DNA from: Flavobacteriaceae bacterium NBU2973 | Lineage (GTDB): Bacteria; Bacteroidota; Bacteroidia; Flavobacteriales; Flavobacteriaceae | Direction of reading: 5' to 3' | Assembly: GCA_026162565.1 (NCBI GenBank) | Contig: JAOEIQ010000008.1 | Span: 89,438-153,437 of the forward strand | Length of the DNA stretch: 64,000 nucleotides | Shown here: positions 16,830 through 24,957 of the stretch, in pieces | How the letters are laid out: each line of letters starts with the position of its first letter | Numbering within the stretch: the first letter of the stretch is position 1 | Made by a program: the position numbers and the translations under genes | Notes under the pieces: model-generated | The model's database searches: none | The model's input: the letters and a program-made list of their open reading frames with translations, nothing else | What the model was told of the DNA's origin: nothing

Positions 16830-17816
16830 TTAACGAGGCACTTCAACAGATTGTACAATCATTTCTATAACATTTTCGGTTGTCATGCCTTCCATTTCAC
16901 GTTCTGGAGTTAAAATAATTCTATGATTTAAAACAGGGTTCAATGCTTTCTTTACATCTTCAGGAATTACAAAATCTCGTCCATTAATTGCTGCGTAAGC
17001 TTTGGCAGTATTTAATATAGCAATAGAAGCTCTTGGTGAACCTCCCAAATATAAATGTGGATGGTTACGCGTTTTAGAGACAATCTCTGCTATGTATTTT
17101 ATAATTTTTTCCTCAACTACAATGGCTTGTGTTTTTTGCTTATAGTCTGCTAGTTTTTCTGTATCAAGAATGGCGTTGATTTTAACTTCAGGTTTTTCAC
17201 CTTTACGCTCATGATGCGAAGCAATAATTTTTATTTCATCCTCCAGTGATGGATAATCTACTTTTATTTTAAAAATAAAACGATCTAATTGCGCTTCTGG
17301 TAATGCGTACGTTCCTTCTTGCTCAATTGGGTTTTGCGTTGCTAATACCATAAAAGGATCTTTAAATTTATAAGTAGTTCCATCTATAGTAGCTTGTCGT
17401 TCTTCCATGGTTTCAAACAGAGCAGCTTGTGTTTTTGCAGGTGCACGATTAATCTCATCTATAAGAACAATGTTAGAGAAAATAGGGCCTTGTTGAAATT
17501 CAAATTCCGATGTTTTCATGTTTAAAACAGAGGTTCCTAATACATCGCTAGGCATTAAATCCGGAGTAAACTGAATACGGCTAAAATCGGTTTTTAAAAT
17601 TTTGGCAAACAACTTTGCTGTAACAGTTTTTGCAATTCCTGGGACACCTTCTATTAGTACATGACCATCAGCTAATAAAGCAACAATTAATAATTCGATA
17701 AAGTTTTGTTGTCCTACAATTACTTTACCTATTTCTTGTTTTATACCATCTGCAGCATTTTTTAGATCTTCTAATGGTATGCGATTATCAAAATTTACGT
17801 CTTGGTTTTCTTCCAT
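16830..17816 (-). CDS. MoxR-family AAA+ ATPase
   Basis: The protein has 328 aa. Walker A is GVPGIAKT at residues 57-64, Walker B is IVLIDEINR, sensor 1 lies in VLATQNPIEQEGTYALPEAQ, and the C-terminal lid contains GGSPRASIAIL. All catalytic parts are intact. It overlaps the end of the DUF4350 gene by 22 bases (17795-17816), a tight translational link, and is followed after 45 bases by the DUF58 gene. The cellular substrate is unknown. Confidence 0.95.
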   Translation of the reverse strand: MEENQDVNFDNRIPLEDLKNAADGIKQEIGKVIVGQQNFIELLIVALLADGHVLIEGVPGIAKTVTAKLFAKILKTDFSRIQFTPDLMPSDVLGTSVLNMKTSEFEFQQGPIFSNIVLIDEINRAPAKTQAALFETMEERQATIDGTTYKFKDPFMVLATQNPIEQEGTYALPEAQLDRFIFKIKVDYPSLEDEIKIIASHHERKGEKPEVKINAILDTEKLADYKQKTQAIVVEEKIIKYIAEIVSKTRNHPHLYLGGSPRASIAILNTAKAYAAINGRDFVIPEDVKKALNPVLNHRIILTPEREMEGMTTENVIEMIVQSVEVPR

Positions 17817-19027
17817 GAGTTATTGGATTTAAATTTTTCAATTGAAGCATTAAGCCTCTCTAATTCTTTTTCTGTGAGTTCTGTTCTATATTTTATGCTT
17901 TCTATAGTTTTAAAAAGCGCTTTAGTATCGTCTATAGTATTATTACTTCTTGCTGCTATATTTTTCAAAAAGGCATCATCAACAGTATTGGTATTTAGAT
18001 GTAACTGTGTTCGAATAAAATCTAAAAAATGTTGAATTTTATGTTTTGCTATTTCAGTATGCTTGCCTTTTTCATAATACATGTTTGCGATAGTTCTTGT
18101 AAAATCTACTGTTTGATTGCGCAAAGGCTTTACAACTGGAATTGGACGTTGCTTACGTCTGCCTTCGAAAATTAAATACAATACAACACCAATAATCATT
18201 ATATAGTAAGCCCATTTTAACGATTGGTTACTCAAGAAAATATATAAGGGAGATGTATAAAATGATTTGCCTGATTTGTAATGATTATCAAAATAAATGG
18301 TTTTAGAATCGTCTAAATACGATAGCATTCCGGCAGTATAATCTTGATTTGGGTTTTGTAAAATAAAATAATTAGTAAATGCTTGAGGAAATGTACTTAA
18401 AATAATAGAGCCTTCTCCAAAAGGTTGCTTTATAACATTTACATGGGCATTATTCTCAATAAGGCTATCTTTTTTTACATCTATTACGCTAATAACTTTA
18501 GTATTTAAAGTGTCTATTTTATTGAAATAGAACAGGTAATACGATTTGTCAAATTTATAAATACTATCACTCTCTAGTACTTTTGGTTTTAACTGTAAAA
18601 AGTAATCGCTATTATCAGTATTAAAATTGCTTAAAGTTGCTGTTTCTAGATTGAGTGTGTCTAACAAGCGTTCCTCAAAATTATTAGATACTATAAAAAG
18701 AGTATTTCCACCTGATGTCCAATCTAACAATCTTTCAAGTTCTATCTCTCCAAACGATACATTGTTATTCATGAAAAAGTAAGTTCCTTTTTGAAGCGAA
18801 TCACTCTCTAGAAATTCAAAAGGAGGTTGGTAAACATCTACAATATTATCATTGTTTAAAACGCGTCTCATTTGCTCATAAAAAACATAAGTTCCAAAAG
18901 GTATTTTATGTTGCTTTGCATACGATGGATACCAATTTATTTTTTGAGGTTTCACGTAGTCGAAAGCAATGATAGCCAAGATGGTTAGCACTACAACAAT
19001 AACATATATTTTTTGGTTTCTAGTCAA
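17795..19027 (-). CDS. DUF4350 domain-containing membrane protein
   Basis: The protein has 410 aa. It has an N-terminal membrane helix (residues 7-25), a long extracytoplasmic part with the DUF4350 pattern (KQHKIPFGTYVFYEQMRRVL, GNTLFIVSNNF), a second helix at about residue 275 (YYIMIIGVVLYLIFEG), and a charged helical cytoplasmic tail. The family regularly sits between DUF4129 and MoxR genes in Bacteroidetes, as here. It starts one base after the stop of the DUF4129 gene. The function is unknown but presumed part of the same complex. Confidence 0.82.
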   Translation of the reverse strand: MTRNQKIYVIVVVLTILAIIAFDYVKPQKINWYPSYAKQHKIPFGTYVFYEQMRRVLNNDNIVDVYQPPFEFLESDSLQKGTYFFMNNNVSFGEIELERLLDWTSGGNTLFIVSNNFEERLLDTLNLETATLSNFNTDNSDYFLQLKPKVLESDSIYKFDKSYYLFYFNKIDTLNTKVISVIDVKKDSLIENNAHVNVIKQPFGEGSIILSTFPQAFTNYFILQNPNQDYTAGMLSYLDDSKTIYFDNHYKSGKSFYTSPLYIFLSNQSLKWAYYIMIIGVVLYLIFEGRRKQRPIPVVKPLRNQTVDFTRTIANMYYEKGKHTEIAKHKIQHFLDFIRTQLHLNTNTVDDAFLKNIAARSNNTIDDTKALFKTIESIKYRTELTEKELERLNASIEKFKSNNSWKKTKT

Positions 19028-19759
19028 TTAGTTTTTTATGGAGTTATTAACGGTTTCGAAAGTGGTTTTTAGTTTTTCAAATTTTAATTCGTCTATACTA
19101 AACTCACCATACCAAACATAATCATATATTTTTGTAACACTTTTAAAATCAGTATTTAATGAATCAATATCTATTTCTTTAATATAATCTTCATTAGTTT
19201 TCTCTGGTTCCCAAGAAATGATGTTTTTCTCTGTTAGAAACTTGAGGGTTTGCAAGTAGTAGTACCTAATAGCTAAACGGTAATTTTGATTTTTTATAGC
19301 ATCAGAAATTAAGGCGTTTATATCTTCATTTTTTATGATGTGTTCTTCTTCTGTAAACTGAAAAGATGCATTTTTTTGCTCTCCATAGACTATATTTCTA
19401 GAGTTAACTTTTAAAAAGAATTTAACTAGTAAAAAGACCAAAAATGCTAATAAAATATAGGGTAGAATATTGAATACAAAATAGAGAAAACCTGTTGCTG
19501 TACCTACCCCAAAAATCGCTTCCCAAATTTTGGTTAAAATGTTTTGTAACCATCGTTGAAATTTCTGAATAAAACTCTCTTCCTCTATCTCCTCAATATA
19601 GTTAAAGTCACTATCTTCTTTATACGATTTTAAATCATCATCTGTTATTTTCTGGACTTCTATTTTAGAATCATCAGTTTTTATAGATAGCGAGTCTTGT
19701 TGTGCATAAGTTTGTTGCCCAAAAAAAATAAAGGTTAAAAGTAGGAAGACTATTCGCAT
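19028..19759 (-). CDS. DUF4129 domain-containing membrane protein
   Basis: The protein has 243 aa. A signal peptide (about 1-19, ending TYAQ) is followed by an acidic stretch, one strong membrane helix at about 85-110, and a C-terminal DUF4129 domain (NYRLAIRYYYLQTLKFLTEK, then ISWEPEKTNEDYIKE), a transglutaminase-associated helical module. It is the third gene of the MoxR operon and is tightly spaced on both sides (3 bases and 0 bases). Confidence 0.82.
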   Translation of the reverse strand: MRIVFLLLTFIFFGQQTYAQQDSLSIKTDDSKIEVQKITDDDLKSYKEDSDFNYIEEIEEESFIQKFQRWLQNILTKIWEAIFGVGTATGFLYFVFNILPYILLAFLVFLLVKFFLKVNSRNIVYGEQKNASFQFTEEEHIIKNEDINALISDAIKNQNYRLAIRYYYLQTLKFLTEKNIISWEPEKTNEDYIKEIDIDSLNTDFKSVTKIYDYVWYGEFSIDELKFEKLKTTFETVNNSIKN

Positions 19760-19762
19760 GAA

Positions 19763-20641
19763 TTATTCTTCTGTATTTCCTATACGTTGAATTTGCTCAA
19801 AAGTGCCTGTAAAGTTTTTACGCTCATTTAAATTAAAGTAAATAAATACATAAGCAACAACTGTTATTAAGTTGAGTAAAAAACGCGCTGCATAGCTAAC
19901 AATATTTAGAATAATATAAATAGGATCAGAAAAACTTAACATATTTCCTGGGTCTACTTCTCCAGAAAAAATCCCCATTTTTATAATACTATATATCCCA
20001 GCTGGTAATCCAAAAGCATAACTGGCTACCATTACTATAATCCCGATAATTATAATTGTAGCAAGAGTCACCCAAAATTCATCTTTTATTAACGAAAAAC
20101 TATAGTTAAAGGAGTCCATAGCATCACGCTTTTCAAATACTAGAATGCTAAATACCATTGCCATAGGTACTATGAAATAGAAAACAGGAAAAAAGCACAG
20201 CATGATGGCAAATATCAATACTATCCACTTTAAAATTCCCAAACCTATAAAACTCCAAAAAGTATCTTTTACCTCTTGTTTAATCTCAAATTCATCAATT
20301 CGACCACCATAGTTTATATATGATTTAATGTAATGCATAGCAGTTGAATTAGCAAATACATATGCAAGAAGTCCACTAATAGCAAATAACAGTAATGCTA
20401 TAAGCATTAACAAGGGACTAAAGTTATCTAAACTGTTTGATTGTATGTTAGCAAAATTAAAAACATCACCAACTGTATACATATAAAAAACTAGAGATAT
20501 CAAGAAAAACAGAATATAAGGTCCAGAGACTTTTAAAATTATGGTAATAAATGGTTTAAACTCATGACGTAAAAAAGCAAAGGTGTCGCTTAATATCTCT
20601 CCTAATTCTCGTTGTTTTTTAAATTCTATATACTGTTTCAT
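19763..20641 (-). CDS. Polytopic membrane protein of the MoxR operon
   Basis: The protein has 292 aa. About six hydrophobic helices run across a sequence that begins MKQYIEFKKQRELGEILSDT, a pattern shared with membrane domains placed before SpoIIM/DUF4129 genes in Bacteroidetes. A glycerophosphodiester phosphodiesterase membrane-domain-like arrangement is possible, but I see no catalytic residues. It sits 6 bases after the SpoIIM gene and 3 bases before DUF4129, so it belongs to the operon. Confidence 0.65.
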   Translation of the reverse strand: MKQYIEFKKQRELGEILSDTFAFLRHEFKPFITIILKVSGPYILFFLISLVFYMYTVGDVFNFANIQSNSLDNFSPLLMLIALLLFAISGLLAYVFANSTAMHYIKSYINYGGRIDEFEIKQEVKDTFWSFIGLGILKWIVLIFAIMLCFFPVFYFIVPMAMVFSILVFEKRDAMDSFNYSFSLIKDEFWVTLATIIIIGIIVMVASYAFGLPAGIYSIIKMGIFSGEVDPGNMLSFSDPIYIILNIVSYAARFLLNLITVVAYVFIYFNLNERKNFTGTFEQIQRIGNTEE

Positions 20642-20647
20642 ATATGG

Positions 20648-21625
20648 TTAGTTATTAAGTTCTAAAGATGTTTGCTGCTTTTTATGTAATTGCCTTGGGT
20701 AAATTACATAGTAAAAGATTATTACAAATAATGACAACCCAATTATAAAAATAGCTAGCCAATCAGGCATTTCTGTATGTCTGGTTACAAAACCTTCTAA
20801 AAAACCAGCAATTATAAAAAAGGGGATAGTGCTCATTAAAATTTTAAGTCCACTTTTAATTCCTCGTTTAAAGGATTCTAATCGTGTGTACGTGCCAGGA
20901 AATAACATGCCATTTCCTAAAACTAGACCAGCACAACTAGCTATTATTATTACTGAAATTTCTATCGTACCATGTATCCAAATAGTTCTTGCAGATTCCC
21001 AAAGTAAGCCTTTGTCGTAAAAGAGGTACTGGAAACTACCTAACCTAACAGCATTTTGCATCATGATGTACAGAGATCCTATTCCAAATAAAATGCCGTA
21101 AGCAAAAGCCATCAAGGCTACACGTATGTTGTTTATGGTAATTCCTAAAAACATATTAAATTCTCCTTGTTCTTTATAAACTGCCATTGGATCTCCACGT
21201 TCAATATTATTTAAAGTCATGTTTACATAACCATCACCCAGAAAAGCTCGCATAAAATCACCTTCACTGGCAGCTGAAAAAGCACCAACAAGCGTGAATA
21301 AGAAAAACACTAAAAATGAAATTAATAATTCACGTTGATGTTTGTAAAACATCAAAGGAAACTCTGTTTTAAAAAACGAGATTAATCGATTTTTAGATTC
21401 TTTTTTAGTCTTGTAAATCTTCTGATGCGCTTGAGACGCTAACTGATTTAAATAAGCTTCTGTTTTACCATTAGTATAAAAAGTTTGAGCGTAACTTAAG
21501 TGATCTGTGATTTCAATATATAAATCTGATAATTCATCAGGATCGATACTGACTTTATTTGAAAGAACACTTTCAAATTTTAGCCATTTATCTTTATTTT
21601 GCTTCACGAAAGCAGCTTCACGCAT
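20648..21625 (-). CDS. SpoIIM-like (stage II sporulation protein M domain) membrane protein
   Basis: The protein has 325 aa. The first 100 residues are cytoplasmic and helical (MREAAFVKQNKDKWLKFES), followed by five to six membrane helices with the SpoIIM/DUF95 pattern (NNIRVALMAFAYGILFGIG, then GTIEISVIIIASCAGLVLG, GFLEGFVTRH). This is a family in non-sporulating bacteria too. It is first in the operon leading to MoxR and DUF58, and divergent from the RDD gene. The role is unknown. Confidence 0.86.
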   Translation of the reverse strand: MREAAFVKQNKDKWLKFESVLSNKVSIDPDELSDLYIEITDHLSYAQTFYTNGKTEAYLNQLASQAHQKIYKTKKESKNRLISFFKTEFPLMFYKHQRELLISFLVFFLFTLVGAFSAASEGDFMRAFLGDGYVNMTLNNIERGDPMAVYKEQGEFNMFLGITINNIRVALMAFAYGILFGIGSLYIMMQNAVRLGSFQYLFYDKGLLWESARTIWIHGTIEISVIIIASCAGLVLGNGMLFPGTYTRLESFKRGIKSGLKILMSTIPFFIIAGFLEGFVTRHTEMPDWLAIFIIGLSLFVIIFYYVIYPRQLHKKQQTSLELNN

Positions 21626-21707
21626 ATAAGGGCAAGTTTTTACTCGAAAAAAGTGATTAAATACCTTTATGAATTTTAAGGCAATTTACTTTCAAAGAAA
21701 AGAAAAT

Positions 21708-22424
21708 ATGGAAGAATTTCAAATAGAAACCGCTCAAAATATAGGGATACAGCAAAATGTTGCAAACCTTGGCGACAGGATGTTGGCTTACCTTCTAGAT
21801 AGTATCATTATTTTCACCTATTCCGTTTTAATGATCATGCTTTTGGTGTCTTTAGATTTAGAGCCAAGAGATAGTTGGGCTATTTATTTATTGGTCATGC
21901 TTCCAGCATTTATGTATTATGTGTTGTTAGAAACATTTTGGGACGGACAAACCATCGGTAAGTTTGTTTTAAAAACTAGAGTTGTTAAACTTGACGGTTC
22001 TAAACCTACTTTTGCAAATTTTTTAGTGAGATGGTTATTGCGAATTGTAGATGTAGTATTTACTACTGGAGGAGTTGCTGTATTAACTATTTTAATAAGA
22101 GGTAATGGGCAACGTGTTGGCGATATGGCTGCTGGAACAACTGTTATAAGTGAAAAAACAAGAGTAAAGTTAAGCGATACTTTACTTAAAGAATTACCTG
22201 TAGATTACAAACCTACTTACGCTCAAGTTACATTATTTAAGGATAGTGAAATGCAAACGATTAAGAGTTTATATGATACTGCTAAACGAAAGGGGCAGCA
22301 TAATGTTATTTTAAAATTACGAAATCGTATAGTTGAAGTGATGCAAGTTGATACTGTTGAACAACCAATTGACTTTGTAGATCGTGTAATAAAGGATTAT
22401 AACTATTATACTCAAAATATGTAA
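21708..22424 (+). CDS. RDD-family membrane protein
   Basis: The protein has 238 aa from ATG at 21708. An in-frame ATG at 21669 would add 13 residues, but a TACCTTTA -7-like box at 21662-21669 makes that start unlikely. RDD motifs: LGDRMLAYLLDSII, then TIGKFVLKTRVV and GNGQRVGDMAAGTTV, within three membrane helices. A soluble tail of about 80 residues follows. Members may be ion exchangers; the role is unproven. Divergent from the SpoIIM/MoxR operon, with which RDD genes are often linked. Confidence 0.88.
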   Translation: MEEFQIETAQNIGIQQNVANLGDRMLAYLLDSIIIFTYSVLMIMLLVSLDLEPRDSWAIYLLVMLPAFMYYVLLETFWDGQTIGKFVLKTRVVKLDGSKPTFANFLVRWLLRIVDVVFTTGGVAVLTILIRGNGQRVGDMAAGTTVISEKTRVKLSDTLLKELPVDYKPTYAQVTLFKDSEMQTIKSLYDTAKRKGQHNVILKLRNRIVEVMQVDTVEQPIDFVDRVIKDYNYYTQNM

Positions 22425-22430
22425 GCAGAG

Positions 22431-22821
22431 AACCAATTTTCAGAAATGAAAATTGAGTGAATCGCTTATACTGAGCGTAGCCGAAGTATTTTTAGAATGA
22501 AGCTGGAAGAATAATAAGAACCAATTTTCAGAAATGAAAATTGAGTGAATCGCTTATACTGAGCGTAGCCGAAGTATTTTTAGAATGAAGCTGGAAGAAT
22601 AATAAGAACCAATTTTCAGAAATGAAAATTGAGTGAATCGCTTATACTGAGCGTAGCCGAAGTATTTTTAGAATGAAGCTGGAAGAATAATAAGAACCAA
22701 TTTTCAGAAATGAAAATTGAGTGAATCGCTTATACTGAGCGTAGCCGAAGTATATTTAGAATGAAGTTGGAAGAATAATAAGAACCCATTTTCAGAAATG
22801 AAAATTGAGTGAATCGCTTAT
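22431..22821 (+). repeat. 88-bp tandem repeat array (four full copies and one partial)
   Basis: Copies start at 22431, 22519, 22607 and 22695, with a truncated fifth at 22783-22821. Copies 1-3 look identical; the fourth and fifth carry a few changes. Each unit contains a 9-bp stem (CAATTTTCA and TGAAAATTG) closed by a GAAA loop and a second dyad (ATACT and AGTAT) around the motif CTGAGCGTAGCCGAAG. The unit is not a multiple of 3 and has no spacers, so it is neither coding nor CRISPR. It fills most of the 434-base gap between the RDD and TRIC genes. Confidence 0.95.
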
Positions 22822-22841
22822 CCCGAATTAACCTCGGGATA
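22819..22841 (+). repeat. Palindrome ending the tandem array, in the TRIC gene leader
   Basis: Arms TATCCCGA and TCGGGATA surround a 7-base loop. In the fifth, truncated copy it stands where the second dyad of the 88-bp unit would be. There is no T run after it, so it is not a normal terminator; it ends 18 bases before the TRIC start codon. Confidence 0.6.
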
Positions 22842-22858
22842 TTAATTAATAAAAAAGT

Positions 22859-23461
22859 ATGTTTTATACGATAGATATTTTAGGAACCATTTCTTTTGCC
22901 ATTTCAGGAGTTTTGGTGGCAATGAATAAAAAGATGGATCCTTTTGGGATTTTAATAATAGCATTTGTTACAGCAGTAGGTGGCGGTACATTACGCGATA
23001 TTCTTATTGGTCAGACTCCAGTTGGTTGGATGACGAATATGACCTTTACATATGTGATTCTTGCGTCAGCTATTTTTGCAGTCGTTTTTAGAAATACGAT
23101 TAATTATTTAAGAACCTCTCTATTTTTATTTGACACTATTGGCATTGGTTTGTACACTGTAGTTGGAATTGAAAAAGGTTTGTCTGCAGATTTACATCCA
23201 ATAATTTGTATCGCATTAGGAACCATGTCTGCTTGCTTTGGTGGTGTAATTCGCGATATATTATGTAATGAAATTCCAGTGATTTTTAGAAAAGAAATAT
23301 ATGCTACAGCTTGTATACTAGGTGGTGTTGCTTATTTTTTATTACAAAAACTACCTATTGAAAATGACTTTATATTTATAATAGCTGGGATGATAGTAAT
23401 TGTAACAAGATTATTAGCAGTAAAGTTTAAATTACGATTACCTAGTTTGTATAGTGAATAG
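22859..23461 (+). CDS. Trimeric intracellular cation (TRIC) channel-like protein, UPF0126
   Basis: The protein has 200 aa with two internal repeats, each three helices: GGGTLRDILIGQTPVGW in the first and GGVIRDILCNEIPVIF in the second, the hallmark of the TRIC/UPF0126 fold. It starts with TIDILGTISFAISGVLVAMN. Prokaryotic TRIC proteins are potassium-type channels. The last 24 bases overlap the end of the convergent HxlR gene. The upstream gap is filled by the tandem repeats. Confidence 0.9.
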   Translation: MFYTIDILGTISFAISGVLVAMNKKMDPFGILIIAFVTAVGGGTLRDILIGQTPVGWMTNMTFTYVILASAIFAVVFRNTINYLRTSLFLFDTIGIGLYTVVGIEKGLSADLHPIICIALGTMSACFGGVIRDILCNEIPVIFRKEIYATACILGGVAYFLLQKLPIENDFIFIIAGMIVIVTRLLAVKFKLRLPSLYSE

Positions 23462-23800
23462 TTTCTTTTCTGAATAATTTTCAATTGCATAATCTCCCCA
23501 TTTTGCTATAGATTGAATTACAGGAATTAAGGTTTTACCTAAATCCGTTAATCTGTATTCTACTTTTAATGGTGGTTTTTTTGTATAAACCTTCCTACTA
23601 ACTATACCATCTTCCTCTAACTTTTTTAGTTGTAAGCTCAAGGTACGTTCTGTAACTGTTGGCATTTCTTTTCGTAATTCATTGTAACGTTTTTCTCCTC
23701 CAATTAGATGATAGAGAATTACTGTTTTCCATTTACCTCCGATTATTCCCATGGTCAGACTTATACAACATGGATACTCTTTTCCTTTAAAAGTTAACAT
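23438..23800 (-). CDS. HxlR-family transcriptional regulator
   Basis: The protein has 120 aa and is an HxlR winged helix with the typical MGIIGGKWKTVILYHL start (after Cys residues in YPCCISLTM), RYNELRKEMPTVTERTLSLQ and a RKVYTKKPPLKVEYRLTD wing. The Cys near the N-terminus is at the position used for thiol sensing by YodB/HypR/QorR-type members, so it may sense quinones or aldehydes. Divergent from the nitroreductase/monooxygenase pair, its likely targets, with two palindromes between. Confidence 0.9.
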   Translation of the reverse strand: MLTFKGKEYPCCISLTMGIIGGKWKTVILYHLIGGEKRYNELRKEMPTVTERTLSLQLKKLEEDGIVSRKVYTKKPPLKVEYRLTDLGKTLIPVIQSIAKWGDYAIENYSEKKLFTIQTR

Positions 23801-23843
23801 AACATGATTTATTTAAAAAAGGTACTATCCTTTTTGACCGTTA

Positions 23844-23857
23844 TTGTATGAATACAA
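23844..23857. promoter_or_regulatory. Candidate HxlR operator 1
   Basis: TTGTAT-GA-ATACAA, an inverted repeat in the gap between the hxlR-type and nitroreductase genes. It covers the expected -33 TTG, 20 bases before the -7 box at 23867. Confidence 0.5.
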
Positions 23858-23866
23858 AACTATACT

Positions 23867-23874
23867 TATTTTTG
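23867..23874 (+). promoter_or_regulatory. -7 element of the nitroreductase promoter
   Basis: TATTTTTG matches TAnnTTTG. It is bracketed by two palindromes (23844-23857 and 23876-23894), a layout expected for a repressed promoter. Confidence 0.55.
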
Positions 23875-23875
23875 C

Positions 23876-23894
23876 TACTATAAAAATTATAGTA
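23876..23894. promoter_or_regulatory. Candidate HxlR operator 2
   Basis: TACTATAA-AAA-TTATAGTA, perfect 8-base arms covering the predicted transcription start of the nitroreductase gene. It could also be a second regulator's site. Confidence 0.45.
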
Positions 23895-23916
23895 TAAATA
23901 ATTAATAAATATTTTG

Positions 23917-24591
23917 ATGAAAACACCAAACATCTCTAAAGAAGAAATTATCAATGCATTTCAGTACAGACATGCATGTAAAGAGTTTGATAGTAGCAAA
24001 AAATTATCTGATGAGGATATCAACTTCATATTAAAAACAGCAAATTTATCTCCAAGCTCTTTTGGTTTTGAACCTTGGCATTTTATTGTGGTACAAGACA
24101 AAGAATTACGTGAGTTGTTAAAGCCTGTAGCTTGGGGAGCACCATTAAAATTAGATACAGCAAGTCATTTTATTCTTGGTTTAAGTATGAAAGCTCCTAT
24201 GACTAAATGGGATTCAGATTATATCATGAATATGATGAAAGATGTAAAACAATTTCCAGAGGATGTTATAGAAATGTATTCTAAATTTTACAGAGAATTT
24301 CAAGAACGTGATTTTAATTTAGATACTGATAAAAAATTGTTTGACTGGGCTTCTAAACAAACATACATTGCTCTAGCTAATATGATGACATCAGCTGCTT
24401 TAGCTGGAATCGATAGTTGTCCTATTGAAGGTTTTCATGAAGAAAAAGTCAACGCACTTTTAAGAGAAAAATTTGATGTCGATATTGATAAATATGGCTT
24501 GTCTTATATGGTAGCTTTTGGATATAGAAAAGCAGAGCCAGCACATGCTAAAAGTAGAAGAACTATTGAAGATATTGTAACGTGGAAATAA
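23917..24591 (+). CDS. Nitroreductase-family NAD(P)H-dependent flavoprotein (NfsB-like)
   Basis: The protein has 224 aa from ATG at 23917. The FMN-binding RHACKEFD start and the LSPSSFGFEPWHFIVVQD motif are family hallmarks, and SAALAGIDSCPIEGFHEEKV followed by VAFGYR completes the pattern. It reduces quinones or nitro compounds with NAD(P)H. The ABM gene 23 bases downstream and the divergent HxlR gene point to an electrophile/quinone detoxification unit. Confidence 0.92.
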   Translation: MKTPNISKEEIINAFQYRHACKEFDSSKKLSDEDINFILKTANLSPSSFGFEPWHFIVVQDKELRELLKPVAWGAPLKLDTASHFILGLSMKAPMTKWDSDYIMNMMKDVKQFPEDVIEMYSKFYREFQERDFNLDTDKKLFDWASKQTYIALANMMTSAALAGIDSCPIEGFHEEKVNALLREKFDVDIDKYGLSYMVAFGYRKAEPAHAKSRRTIEDIVTWK

Positions 24592-24614
24592 CTAATAATT
24601 AAAAATTTTAAATA

Positions 24615-24905
24615 ATGAATAAACTAACAATAGTTGCTAAAATTTTGGCAAAAGAAGAAAAAAGAGAATTAGTAAAATCTGAATTATTAAAACTTATTCC
24701 AATAACATTAAAAGAAGAAGGATGCATAAATTATGATCTACATCAAGATAACGAAAATCCAAACCTGTTTCTCTTTTATGAAAATTGGACTAATCGAGAC
24801 CTTTGGCAAAAGCATATGGCAAATAGTCATCTCAAGACTTATATGAAAGCAACCGAAGGTGCAGTAGTAGAATTTACTTTAAATGAAATGACTTCCTTAA
24901 GCTAG
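24615..24905 (+). CDS. Antibiotic biosynthesis monooxygenase-domain protein (YgiN-like)
   Basis: The protein has 96 aa and is a dimeric ferredoxin-like ABM fold: KLTIVAKILAKEEKRELVKS, CINYDLHQDNENPNLFLFYE, WTNRDLWQKHMANSHLKTY. The pattern is closest to putative quinol monooxygenases such as YgiN. It likely forms an operon with the nitroreductase, in agreement with quinone handling. Confidence 0.88.
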   Translation: MNKLTIVAKILAKEEKRELVKSELLKLIPITLKEEGCINYDLHQDNENPNLFLFYENWTNRDLWQKHMANSHLKTYMKATEGAVVEFTLNEMTSLS

Positions 24906-24911
24906 AACCAT

Positions 24912-24944
24912 AAAAAAAAGCGAGCAATAAATGCTCGCTTTTTT
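24912..24944. terminator. Bidirectional terminator between the monooxygenase and dcp genes
   Basis: GCGAGCA and TGCTCGC arms with A and T runs on either side; it lies 7 bases after one stop and 14 bases before the other (convergent). Confidence 0.9.
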
Positions 24945-24957
24945 ATTGATAATACTA

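Noticed and set aside
22431..22821. Tandem repeats considered as a CRISPR array
   Set aside because: The 88-bp units follow one another with no unique spacers, and no cas genes are nearby.
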